This document shows, in pieces, positions 46,141 through 57,700 of a stretch of DNA of 64,000 bases (position 1 is its first letter; each line of letters begins with the position of its first letter). This DNA comes from Mytilisepta virgata (taxonomy: Eukaryota > Mollusca > Bivalvia > Mytilida > Mytilidae). A program made the translations under genes and the position numbers. The DNA is taken from contig CM051515.1 in NCBI GenBank assembly GCA_028015205.1, forward strand, positions 11,860,001-11,924,000, in the 5' to 3' direction. Under the pieces are notes generated by a model. The model ran no database searches, was not told where the DNA came from, and was given only the letters and a program-made list of their open reading frames with translations.

Positions 46141-46141
<1 letters not shown>

Positions 46142-46193
<52 letters not shown>
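46142..46193. repeat. (AT)n microsatellite
   Basis: About 26 uninterrupted dinucleotide units. Confidence 0.95.
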
Positions 46194-46198
<5 letters not shown>

Positions 46199-46339
46199 AA
46201 TGAAGGGTACCTCCACAGGAACAATTGATTTACATAATTATATATGTAAGAAGGCACATTGAGGCCTTCAACATGGAAAAACTTTCGCAGCTACTTGAAA
46301 TATATGGATAAAACCAATGATGTTATAATCACCGCCCTA

Positions 46340-47110
46340 TACCAAAATCCTTTTAACCGTGACAAAATTTATTGTCATCTTTAAGTATCTCTTCTGCCAA
46401 CCCACTGCAACTAACCTTTTCAATATTTTGACGATTATTGCCAACCCGATTTCATGAAATATGGAAAGATATCATACTTGCATGTTTGCATTTTTGAATG
46501 GAAATTATACCTGTTTTTATTCCAGATTTATTCTCGTATACTTCACTGGCAATCATCAGATCGATATATCGAACCGTACTAATATGAGTCGATAAGGTCC
46601 AATTTCGAAATAACTTCCATCATAACTTGTATTGCTTGTCCTGATCTGGCAATATCTGGACTTATTTATTTTGAGCATCTGTTCTTGAATGAGTGTTCTC
46701 TGTGTTTCTTCTTCATATTTTTTCCTTTATTTCGCCGTATTTTTCTTCACTTGACGATTTGACCATTTGTACGGGGTATTATGGTATTCTTTTGTATTGC
46801 AGCCTTAAGGACATTCTTTGCACTTTCTCTCACTGTTTATTGCACAACAACGTGCCTTGTCTGCATCATTTGCAAATGCGCAATTTTCATGACAGGTAAA
46901 GTTGCATGTTAGACACTTGACTGTATATTGACTTTTTCCGGATAAATCTACTTTATCTCGATATTCTTTATCTACTTCGTATTCAAAATCTTTGTTTTCG
47001 AGTACAGCTTTGAAAAAGATCGACTTCTCTCTCGATATTTATTGTAAAATGTCAGTCCTTTGTGAAGAACTTTAGTTGTTAAGTTGTTGAACAGCTTCTA
47101 ATAGTCAATG
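46340..47110 (-). pseudogene. Decayed tandem duplicate of the terminal GTPase exon
   Basis: The plus-strand text follows the last exon (47405 to about 48260) block by block: ACCAAAATCCTTTTAACCGT, CAATATTTTGACGA.TATT, GAATGAGTGTTCTCTGTGTT, CACAACAACGTGCCTTGTCT, TGCATCATTTGCAAATGCGC, and CTTCGTATTCAAAATCTTTG. It corresponds to the C-terminal coiled-coil and Cys/His-rich part. Frameshifts and stops break it (for example in the coiled-coil segment near 46715 to 46740), and one block near 46470 to 46530 is heavily changed. The GTPase motifs are not present. It is probably the tail end of a lost tandem gene copy. Confidence 0.85.
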
Positions 47111-47195
47111 TTTTAAGATGACAAAAAAGGACGCACACCAAGATACGGAATGATGATGTACATCTTGGACGAATTCTTAGTATAAAAATATGTTA

Positions 47196-47201
47196 TTTAT
47201 T
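47196..47201 (-). promoter_or_regulatory. Putative poly(A) signal of the GTPase gene
   Basis: AATAAA on the minus strand, about 200 bp past the stop codon of the terminal exon. The position is plausible but the signal is short and untested. Confidence 0.4.
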
Positions 47202-47404
47202 AAGTTTCTATAATAACACCCTACAAAAGTAAAAATGATCTTCGACAGGAGGAAAATTTAAAAAGCAACAAATTTCCAATAAAAATGGAACAAGGGTTAA
47301 ATAACACAGATGGTCATATGATGAGTGAACATATATTTTGATACTCATCAATTATAGCCAAGTATAGAAATATGTGAGCAATATAAATGATTGTAGCAGT
47401 CTAA

Positions 47405-48799
47405 TCATTTCTTCCTACCAAATAATCCTTTAATCCACGACAAAATAGATTTGTTGTCATCTTTCAGAATCTCTTCCGCAACATCACTAGCAGCAACTTT
47501 TTGAATATTTTGACGAGTATTCCCAACACGATTTCTGAAAATCTGGACAGACTCATTATACCTCGTACGTTTTTTACATTTTTCAAGAGCATCTATGCGA
47601 GCTTCAAAACCAGACTTCTTCTCGCGTTTTTCACTTGCAATCATGAGATCAATATACTGAACAGTACTGAGGGGATCAGGTCTTAGAGCTATCTCTTTCA
47701 GTCTGTTGGTCAATTTTGAAATTAGTTCCATCATGACCTGTATCGCTTGTTCTTGTCTAGCAATATCTTGACCCATTTCTTCGAGTACCTGTTCTTGAGT
47801 GAGTGTTCTCTGTGTTGCTTCTTCATACTTTTTCTTCATTTCATCGTATTTTTTCTTAACCTTACGCTTTGACCATTTGATTATGTACGGGGTGTTGTGG
47901 TGTTCTTTCCAATGACAGCTTTTAGGACATTCTTTGCACTTTCCCTCACTGTTCATCACACAACAACGTGCCTTGTCTGCATCATTTGCAAACGCGCAAT
48001 TTTCATGGCAAGTGAAGTTGCATATTAGACAATTGGTTGTATATTGACTCTTTCCTGATAAATCTATTTTCTCTTGATAATCTTCATCTACTTCGTATTC
48101 AAAATCTTTGTTTTCTAGTATAGCTTGTGCATTTTTTGAAAACAGGCCGACTTCTCTTTCTAAAACATTTATCTTGGACAGACCAACTTCAATTTCCTCC
48201 TGAAGGTGTTTTACAGTATTCTCCAATTTCTGTCTTTTCTGAAGAACCTCCGTCGTTAAGGAAAGACTTCTCATTTCCAGGGTGGTAAGGTGATAGAAAA
48301 AGCTCGCACAATTCTTTATCCCCATATCCCAGAAAAATAATGACAAATTGTTGGGAGTGTTGGGAGTGTTATCAACAAATAGCGCCGAGTTGTTGAACGT
48401 GAAAAATATGTCATGAGGCAAAGGTATACCATCTAATGCTTGTATTCCAGCCAGGACCGGTGGCCGCTGTCCGTCAGCAAAAGTTATTAAAGTACAAATA
48501 TTATTTTTAATATCATTTCCAAACAATGACAGGATAGACTCAAATATATACCTTTGAGTTGTCGTTAGCCTTGCGTCAGGCGATTTCAGGATAAAGCAAA
48601 CAGCATCTAACATTGTAACACCCTGTTCCCCCTTTGCAGTGAATAGGTAACGAATTTGGTCAATTATTTTTGCATCTTGTTCTAAACCCTTTGTGTCGCC
48701 AAACCCTGGTGTGTCTATCAAATTAATTGTATAATCTATTCGATCGGAAACATCATTGTGTATTGTATAGCAGGTAACCCATTGTGTCTGCGACATTGC
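47405..48799 (-). CDS. GTPase gene exon 6: GTPase core, coiled coils, Cys/His-rich end
   Basis: The acceptor TTTCTTTCAG precedes 48799. The 464 residues to the stop hold 'INLIDTPGFGDTKG' (G3), 'DAVCFILKSPDARLT', 'CTLITFADG' (G4 region), 'LPHDIFFTFNNSALF', a Lys/Glu coil, then 'TTNCLICNFTCHENCAF', 'CCVMNSEGKCKECP' and 'CHWKEHH', another coil and 'ILSWIKGLFGRKK' at the end. The Cys/His cluster after an AIG1-like domain recurs in metazoan large P-loop proteins I have seen, and may bind zinc. Confidence 0.9.
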   Translation of the reverse strand, partial: AMSQTQWVTCYTIHNDVSDRIDYTINLIDTPGFGDTKGLEQDAKIIDQIRYLFTAKGEQGVTMLDAVCFILKSPDARLTTTQRYIFESILSLFGNDIKNNICTLITFADGQRPPVLAGIQALDGIPLPHDIFFTFNNSALFVDNTPNTPNNLSLFFWDMGIKNCASFFYHLTTLEMRSLSLTTEVLQKRQKLENTVKHLQEEIEVGLSKINVLEREVGLFSKNAQAILENKDFEYEVDEDYQEKIDLSGKSQYTTNCLICNFTCHENCAFANDADKARCCVMNSEGKCKECPKSCHWKEHHNTPYIIKWSKRKVKKKYDEMKKKYEEATQRTLTQEQVLEEMGQDIARQEQAIQVMMELISKLTNRLKEIALRPDPLSTVQYIDLMIASEKREKKSGFEARIDALEKCKKRTRYNESVQIFRNRVGNTRQNIQKVAASDVAEEILKDDNKSILSWIKGLFGRKK

Positions 48800-51700
48800 C
48801 TGAAAGAAATTAACATTGATCCAATTTAAAATTGCAGAAATTCAACGATAAAATGATAGTATATTTTTCATTTGATTCTTTATACCACAATTAGAACAAT
48901 TATTTGTAAAATTCATAAATGAGATTGGTTTAGTCCAACTTCCATGAATTACCTACAAAATTCATAAAGATAGATGCGATTATCGTTATCTGCATTGGAT
49001 CAATTCTAACAAGTCTCCCGCCGCAGAGAAAAGTCGTAGCCACACAAGATATACAAACTGTGTATTATTGAAATGTGGCAACATAGGATCCAGTACAGAT
49101 GGTGACTAAAAATCCTGAAAAAAAAATTGAACGAAATCCGATCAGTAGTCTCAGAGGATTTGCGTCCACAAACTGTTCCTATAGTGTCACATGCACAAAA
49201 ACTCTAAAGTCCCATAACTCGCGTAAAATTTGTCAAATCAAAATTTGCGGTGCGATAGGATGAAGTATATGTGGTGACTAACAAGCCTACAAAATGTGAA
49301 CGAAATCTGATCAGCGGTCTCAGAGGAGTTGCGTCCACAAAGTGTTCCTATTGTGTCAAATGCAGAAAAGAGGTTAAAATCCCATAAATGCCGTAACACT
49401 TGTCGAATCAAAATGGCGGTGCAACAGGATTAAGTACATATGGTGACTAACAGTGCAACAAAATTTTAACGAAATCCGATCAGAGGTCTCAGAGAAGTTG
49501 CGTACACAATGTATTCGTATAGTGTTACATGCACAAAAACGTTAAAATCCCATAACTCCCGCAAAATTTTTGGAATCAAAATTGCGGTGCCATAGGATCA
49601 AGTACATATAGTGACTAACAATCCTACAAAATTTGAACGAAATCCGATCAGGGGTTTCAGAGGAGTTGCGTCCACAAGTAACTATGACGGACGGACAGAC
49701 AGATGCAGACCATTACAAGATCCCTCCGTCACTTTGCGACAGGGAACAAAAATGCATTGATATTGATCAATGAATTATTTTATCTTTTTTTATTATTATT
49801 AGCCAGGCTAAAATTCTAAGACTATCCAGGTATTTACATTTGAGAAACTATTAACTGAAGTCTCGTTAAACGGTTAACTTTCATACCCAGGACGTTCTGA
49901 TATCATAATATAAAAATCGACAAAAGAATACCGAGGCAAAACAGTGGAAAAGGAGAATGAAACACAAGAAGAGTATATGTGATGTGTTTCTTTTTGACAC
50001 AGAATCTTTGCATTTGACAAAAGGAAAAGGAAATAAAACAGAGTCGCTTATATTTCTGTCCATCGTCTAAAAATCATCAGGGAGAAAGCACCCGCACATA
50101 TTCAATCTTAAGATGACCCTTTGTTAAGACAGAATATTCAGCTAATTCAATTACGTACCGTTCGTTTTATTAAACGACAAAGCAAAAAGGCCACTAAAAT
50201 ATTTACACTCAATACATTTTCAAGAAATCTAGGAAATATTGTCATGATGTTGCCCGGCAAATATTCAAACTAGAGGCGCAGAGGGCTGAGCCTGAATCGC
50301 TCACTTGGGATGAACGCCATTTTTATTGATGTACCTCATCAAAGAGAGAAGTCACTTCTCCCTATCATCATGAACTGTGGTAAGCCTGTAGGAATCAAAA
50401 TTTTCTTTATCAAGGTCCTTCTACTTACAGGTCAGCATTTTCTAAAATTTGGCGGTTCTCCGGAAGATTTTAGCAGGTATGTCCCATAGGGTCTTATATT
50501 AACGTAAGTCCTCTGCTGAAGGCCATTTTGAATTAGGGATCGGAACCAGAGTAACAACACCTGGTGAGTACCTTAAGAGGAACATTCAGACCATGTTTGG
50601 TCTCAACAATTTTGCTGTTCTGTAAATTTTTGTTATATGTCATAGACACTTTCTATCAAGTTTGTCTCCATTTGGCCTAGCAGTTTAAGAGATTTTTTTT
50701 CAAATCAACCAATCAGAAACAAGAATTGCCCATGGCGGCCATGTTTGTAAAAACCTCTATCAGATGCTTCCTGTCAAGTCTCATTCCCTTTGGCCAAGCG
50801 GTTTCAAAGAAGAAGATTATCAACGGATGAAAGACAAGAACCGCCCATGACAGCCTTGTTTGTTGCCTGGTCAGGACAAAATGAGAAAACTTTGTATAGA
50901 ACCTCCCAATTAGATGCTTTCTGTCAAGTTTCGTTCCATTTGGCCAAGCCATTTCAGGGGAGAAGATTTTTTTATCAGCCAATCAGAAACAAAAATTGTT
51001 CATGGCGGCCATATTTGTATTCCTATAAGAACAAAATGAGGAACTTTATAAAGGACCTCCCATATATGCTTCCTGTCAGGTTTCGTTCCATTTGGGCAAG
51101 CGATTTCAGAGGAGAATATTCTTTTATATTAACCAATCAGAAACAAAAACTGCCAATGGTGATCATATATGTACTCCAATTGGGATGAAATAATGAAATT
51201 TTGTAAAGAACTTTCCATAGATTCTTCTTGTCAAGGTTCGTTCCATTTGGCCAAGCAGTTCCAGAGAGAAAAAACCTAGAGGCTCAGAGAGCTGAGCCTG
51301 CATCGCCCACATGGCATTAAAGCCGTTTTTATTGATGTATCTCAAAGAGGAAAGTCACTTCTACCTATCATTATGAAATGAGGTAAGCCTTGTAGGAACC
51401 CAATTTTTCTTCCTCAAGGTCTTCTACTTACAGGTCAGCATATTCTAAAATTTGGCAGAATATCCCATAGGGTCTTATGTAAACAGTTCTTTAGATTTTT
51501 GTTATATGTCAAAGACCCTTTTTGTCAAGGTTGGCTATATTTGGTCAAACAGTTTCAGATACTTTTTTCAATCAACCAATCAGAAACAAGAATTGCCCAT
51601 AGCGGCCATATTTGTTGTCAGAACGAAACTTTGTAAAGAATCTACCATAGAGGCTTCCTGTCAAGTTTCGTTCTATTTGGCAAAGCGATTTCAGCGTAGA

Positions 51701-54700
51701 AGATTTTATATCAGCCAATCAGAAACAAGAGGTGCCCATTGCGGGAATATTTGTAGTCCGATCGGAACGAAATGAGAACACTTTATAAAGTACCTTACAT
51801 AGATGCTTCCTGCCATGTTTAAGTCCAGTGGTTTCAGAGGTGAAGATTCAAATCTGAACAGTTAACAGACGGACGGACGGATGGACGAAAACGGATGGTA
51901 AGACGACGGAAGGACGAATGGATCGACCGACGGACGAGGGATGGACGGACGGACGGACGGACGGACGGCGGACGGACGGACGGCGGATGGACGACGGACG
52001 GACAACGGACGGACAGACGACGGACGCCAATTGATGACAAAAGATCACATGGCCTTTGACCAGGTGAGTTAAAAATGATTGTAATCAACCAATGAGAAAC
52101 AAGAATTGCCTATGGCGGCCATGTTTTTTGCCTGATCAGGATGAAATGAGAAAACTTTGTAACGAATCACATATATATCCTTTCTGTCAAGTTTCGTTCC
52201 ATTTGGCCAAGCGATTTCAGAGGAGAATATTTTTATTATATTAACCAATTAGAAACAAGAAGTGACCATACCAAATTTTATTCCATTTGGCTCTGTGGTT
52301 TCAGAGAAGATTAAAATGTGAAAAGTTAGCGGACGACTGACGAAGGACGAAGGACGGACGCCAAGTGATGACAAAAGCTCACATGGCCTTTGGTCAGGTG
52401 AGCTAAAGAGGGATCATTACATACAATTACAGACCATACAGAAAATAAAATCTGATAATTCAGTGATAGAGGAAAGTTCCAATATAAATGAAACACGGCA
52501 GCCACGATGCATATCCCTGCGCAACTGTTGTGTTAATCAAAACATTAAATGCTACGAGTTCAATCAAAGATATATTTCACAAAAGAACAATAACATGTTT
52601 TCACTACAGTTTCACTGCCATTTCTTCTTTTTTTTTTAAATAATTCAGCCAGTGCTATGAATGGCAAAATACAAATGACCACAAAAATTACACTCAAACG
52701 TGACAATAACTTTAGTAATGAATTGGGCAGTTGAGATGGTAGTCATAATGATAAATTAAGCGTGACTGACTAGGATATCATACATTGATAATGTAAATAC
52801 ATGTAGTGAACTGTTTTTGTGATGACGTGTTCTACTAATTAAGTGTAAGTAAAGTCAAGAAATACCAAAGGGATATTCGAAGGAGAGAAAAATCGTTACA
52901 ACTGACAAACTCCGGAGAACAACGAAGACAAGACCAAAACAATACATGCACTACAATTAAAAACTAAAAACGTATGAACAACATGGACCCCATCAAAAAA
53001 ACGGGGATAGACTCAGGTGCTCCGAAAGAGTAAGCAGTCTCTGCTTCCTGCAGGACACCCGCCATGCTGCTCATGTCAAATCCGGTATGAGGAAAGTATA
53101 ATATCAATGGAACAGGTCCATTTTCATTTGGAAAACGGTTTTTTCATACCTGTCAACCAAGTCATGATGACGCCCATAAAACTTTAATAAGGATGACTTC
53201 AGCTTAGGAGTAACGTACCCCTGTCTGAGCAACTTTTCTGTCAGGAGCCGGGCTCTGTCCAGGAAGTCAATGTATATGTCACAAGCTCTGGAATAACATA
53301 TGAGTTGTGAAATATATACTCCATACGCCGGCGCTTCTGGAATATTGCCGCTCAAAAATGGAAAGTTGACGATTGGAAAGTCAAAGTCATCCCGTTTGTC
53401 GTAAAGTTTTGCATTCAACCTTCCTCTGCTGTCAATTTTGAGGTGAAGGTCAAGATAAGATGCAGACTTGGCAGTGTCTGTGGTATCTTTAATTTCGAGC
53501 TCATTGGGATAGATGAGATGTAAGAAATTCCCAAAACGTGAATTGTTGAGTGATAAAACATCATCTATGTAGCGGAAGCTGAAATTAAAGGTACGGGCTA
53601 ACTTCTTTTGTTTTTCCTCAAGAAGCCCGTCAAGGAAGTCTGCCTCATATGAGTAAAGGAACAAGTCGGCCAGGAGTGGCGCACAATTAGTACCCATAGG
53701 AATGCCAATTGTCTGTTGGAAAACACGTCCACCAAATTGAACAAATATGTTGTCGATCAAAAATTCAATCATCAGGACAATTTCGTCCTCTGTATATTTT
53801 TTGTTAGATTTAGAGTGGTTTTTAACAAAGTATGTAATTTACCAAAGTTGGAATATCAATTTTGGAAATTAAATGGTTAGCCTAGATCTTAAGTTATTGA
53901 TATTCATTGTTGCTAGATACATTTCCAACAAAATGAAGATCTTATAGTTTTTCAGGAAATGTACCAAAATTGGAGCTATTATTTTTTTTTCAAATCCAAA
54001 TATTCCATTTAATTTTGAAAACTGAATCATTCCCTATACAACTGTTGCTTTATTGTAAACACATATGTATGGTTGTTAGGTACTTTTCCAAAAAATGAAG
54101 GTCTTAAGAGTCTTTCTGAAATTTACCAAAGTTGGAATTTCATTTTTTGAAATTGTATGGTTACCTTAACTCTTGTGACATCAAAGGTTATTAATGTATA
54201 TGGTTGCTAGATATATTTCCAAAAAAATGAAGGTCTTAGAGTCTTTCAGGAAATTTACCAAAGTTGGAATTATTTTTTTTTTAAATCAAAATATTCCATT
54301 TAACAGCTATTAATCTGCAGGTGTCTCGGATAGTATGGCTGATTGGTAATTTTCAAAAATCAATAAGTCTTAGACTCTTCCAGAAAAGTTTTTCTGTCCC
54401 AAGGGCAAATTTAAAAATTCCGAAACCTTCGGCACTGACAACTTTAAAACTGCTAGTAATGCACAGGTTTTTATGTTTCTACCGCTTAGGGTGTAAGAGG
54501 AGTTCTGTGACAATCGATTTTGTGATTTTTTAACTCTCTTGTTGCTATGCATCCAGGAGTTTCAAATTAATTCTCATGCCACTTTTCACTATTTACTGGA
54601 TTTCGCGAAATCCGTTTTTAGTTTGGTCATAAGGGCAAATTTCAAAATTCCGAAACCTTCGGACCAACTACATCAACAATACTAACAATGATCAAAGTTT

Positions 54701-57700
54701 CAATTTTCTATCTCTTATGGTTCCTGAGATAATCTTGGACATTACGTACACACGTACGTACGTATTTACGGCGAACAGCAAAACAATAAACCCGCCGCTT
54801 TGCAAGCTTTTATGATTAATCATTTATGATTATTACACTTGTTATAAAAGTAACCAGCATTTGTATATTTTGCATGTAGTAAATTAATGACAAAGTAAAG
54901 ATAAATTTGTTGAATCATTAATTTCATGATAGTTAGATAAAACATAAATAAGCCGAATAGTTATCTCCTTGTAAGTCTGAAAGGTAATTATCAACAATTA
55001 AGTAATATTAATCACAAAGAATAGATGTATTTATTTATTCACCACCAGCTGTTGCCGAACTGAAGTGAAAAGATTTGTATAACTTGTGGAAAAATTTCGG
55101 CTTTTTATTCGACGTGTAAACTTCATTAAATTAAAACACAAAATAGGAGTTGAAGCTATATATTTAGCATTGATTAGCAGTTGACCATTGAAAGATACTT
55201 ATCTTGAAAAAGTATGTTTCAAATTTAAACAAGATATATTGAGACTTTCGAAGTCGACAGGTATTTTAATTTACCTGAAAATTGCTAATTTTGAGATTGT
55301 TCGTTCATATTTAATCTTTTTATGGACAAGGCGACTTAAGTCCAGAACAACAGCTGACTTTCATAATAAACAGTATAGAGGAGCCTAAGGAAATGTCAGT
55401 CTACTGAGTCTTGTACCAGTCTTTTCAGCAACTTCAAACTTTGATCACAGATCCAAAGGACTTGACAGTATTTTGTAACGATGATTTAAGCTTTTTTTAG
55501 AATAATTGTGAATATTTACACTGGAATCAATAAGAAAAATGTTTTCATGTACTTATGAATAAAGTTTCATTTTTTAAGCAGAAAGGCTAAAAATACGGTT
55601 ACTTTCAATCTAAAATTTACCTCATTACCTTCCCTTTTTTGTTCACTAGTCTCTAGGTTAATAAGTGTAAACCTGAATGGATCCTCCCATGATACACCCA
55701 TTATATAGTTTGCCATGCCATTGATCAACGTACTCTTTCCTGATCCAGTTGCACCCACAAACATTATAGTCTTCTCTGACGTATCAGTCCCTTCCCTACC
55801 TAAAAAAAAGTTAATCTTTTTTCAAATATATTCGAAAATTTCTATTAGAAATTTCTTCTCTGTCAGTCTTTTAATCCTAGAAAGTATTATTTCCAGATCA
55901 AATTTATATTGTATTCAAAACTTATCGATCATTTTCTTTCGCCAGAGGTTTTTGCTAAACTGTATTGCTCAAAAAGTTTTGATAGATTTTTCAGCCTTTT
56001 CAAGTTTTTAACATTGACATCGTGTTCAAAAAGGGGGTTTTCTGATTTAATAAATTTCCAAGTCTTCGATGAAGCTACTCGATCCTTGGATTTTAATGGT
56101 ACAAAAGTATCAAGAATTAATCATGTTCTCATAAGTATCAAATTCACCAAGTTTGGTCTCAATCTATTAGATTATCTGCTGCAGAAGACGAATTTTAAAT
56201 TAATCTTCCCATAGGATGCAAGGGAAATAAGTCAGACGCTGGCAGCAATGTTACATTTGTGATCTGCACCATATAAAAACACCTGTTAAGGAACTCAATA
56301 AAACAAATTTGTAAAGTTTAGGTTCAATTGGACGGACGAGTTGTTCTCCAGAAGAAGTGTTTCCAACCAATCGGAAATTAGAATAGAATCTGGTGGCCAT
56401 GTTTCTTGACGAATCAGCAACAACTTGGAGGGACTATAAGAAACAATTCTGCCAGGTTTTGTAAATTTCTACAACAATCAGCCTTTTACCCGGTACATGT
56501 ATATGGAAACTAGAAGATAGTATTAGCCACGTAAAACGTACTGACAATATATTTGATGACTTGTGGTTAGGATCGTCTCAATTACTATCATTAACTAATT
56601 GAGCTATATCGATGCATGTATTTTGCAATTAGTACCCAAATGTATTGAAATTGTAGGTATTTTTAAGGTATTGCTTTTATAGAAAATACAAACTATCGAC
56701 TTAATATCATAACCATGATTACCATTTAGCAGTTCGTATTATGTGATGAGGCCCTTTTATATATATATTCTATAACTATTCTGGGATTTTGGACTTTGAA
56801 TCAAGACACAAATGAACCAAGATTATATCTCCGATTAAGAATAGTAATTTCTTTGTACTGAGGGTTGTGTAGTGCAATCATTCATACCTAGTGTGAACTT
56901 CCGAGTTTTTGCTTTTTCGTTTCTTGCGGTCATGTTTTCCTTTATAGGTAATCTATATACCTCAGGGGGTCCATAATCAATTTTTTCTGCTGTTTTTAGT
57001 ATCCCTAGGGCAGGTGAAGGCATTGTTGTAATGACGTCACTTTCAGCACTGAATTGCCTTTCCTCTCCAGTATTATCGTTAACTAAACGAACTTTAAAAA
57101 TGTAAGACGTGTTGGCTTTAAGACCTTGTATTGTCACTTTGGATTTATTGCATGGCTCCTTCATAGTGTATGACCTCCATTTGCCTTTTGGTTCTTCTTT
57201 GTACATTATCTGATATGATTCGTCATCTGATAGTTTATGTTCTGATCTCCATTGCAATACGATGTTATCAGATTTTTTCTCTAGTGTATATGGTTTACCT
57301 AAGTCATCTGCAGAATCCTACAGAATATTAAGCTTTATCCAGTTAATTTTACCAAAAAATACAGTGATTGATATAGATGCCGTTAAGAAGAAACAGTGAA
57401 AATTGTAATTGACCTTCCACAGATGTTCATACCAAGTATCAGTTAATTTGGCAAATAGTTTCAGAGGAGGAGATTTTTGAAATTTTGACCAATCATAAAT
57501 AAGAATTCATCATAGGTGCCATGTTAGCTGTCCGACCGGGACGAAATATGTAAAATTTATAAAGGCCCTTTCATAGATGCTTCATAACAAGTTACAGCTC
57601 ATTTGGAATAAGGGTTTAAGAGAAGAAGATTTTTAAAATTTGTCCGATCAGAAATAAGAATTAATCATGCTGGCCATATTAGTTGTTCGACAGGAAGGAA

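Noticed and set aside
50790..51188. 132-residue plus frame across 51 kb
   Set aside because: It runs through tandem-repeat units whose other copies are not open. It is a shadow of the repeat.
51834..52088. Ser/Pro/Arg/Val-rich minus frames
   Set aside because: They are translation of the GGAC minisatellite in a repeat element.
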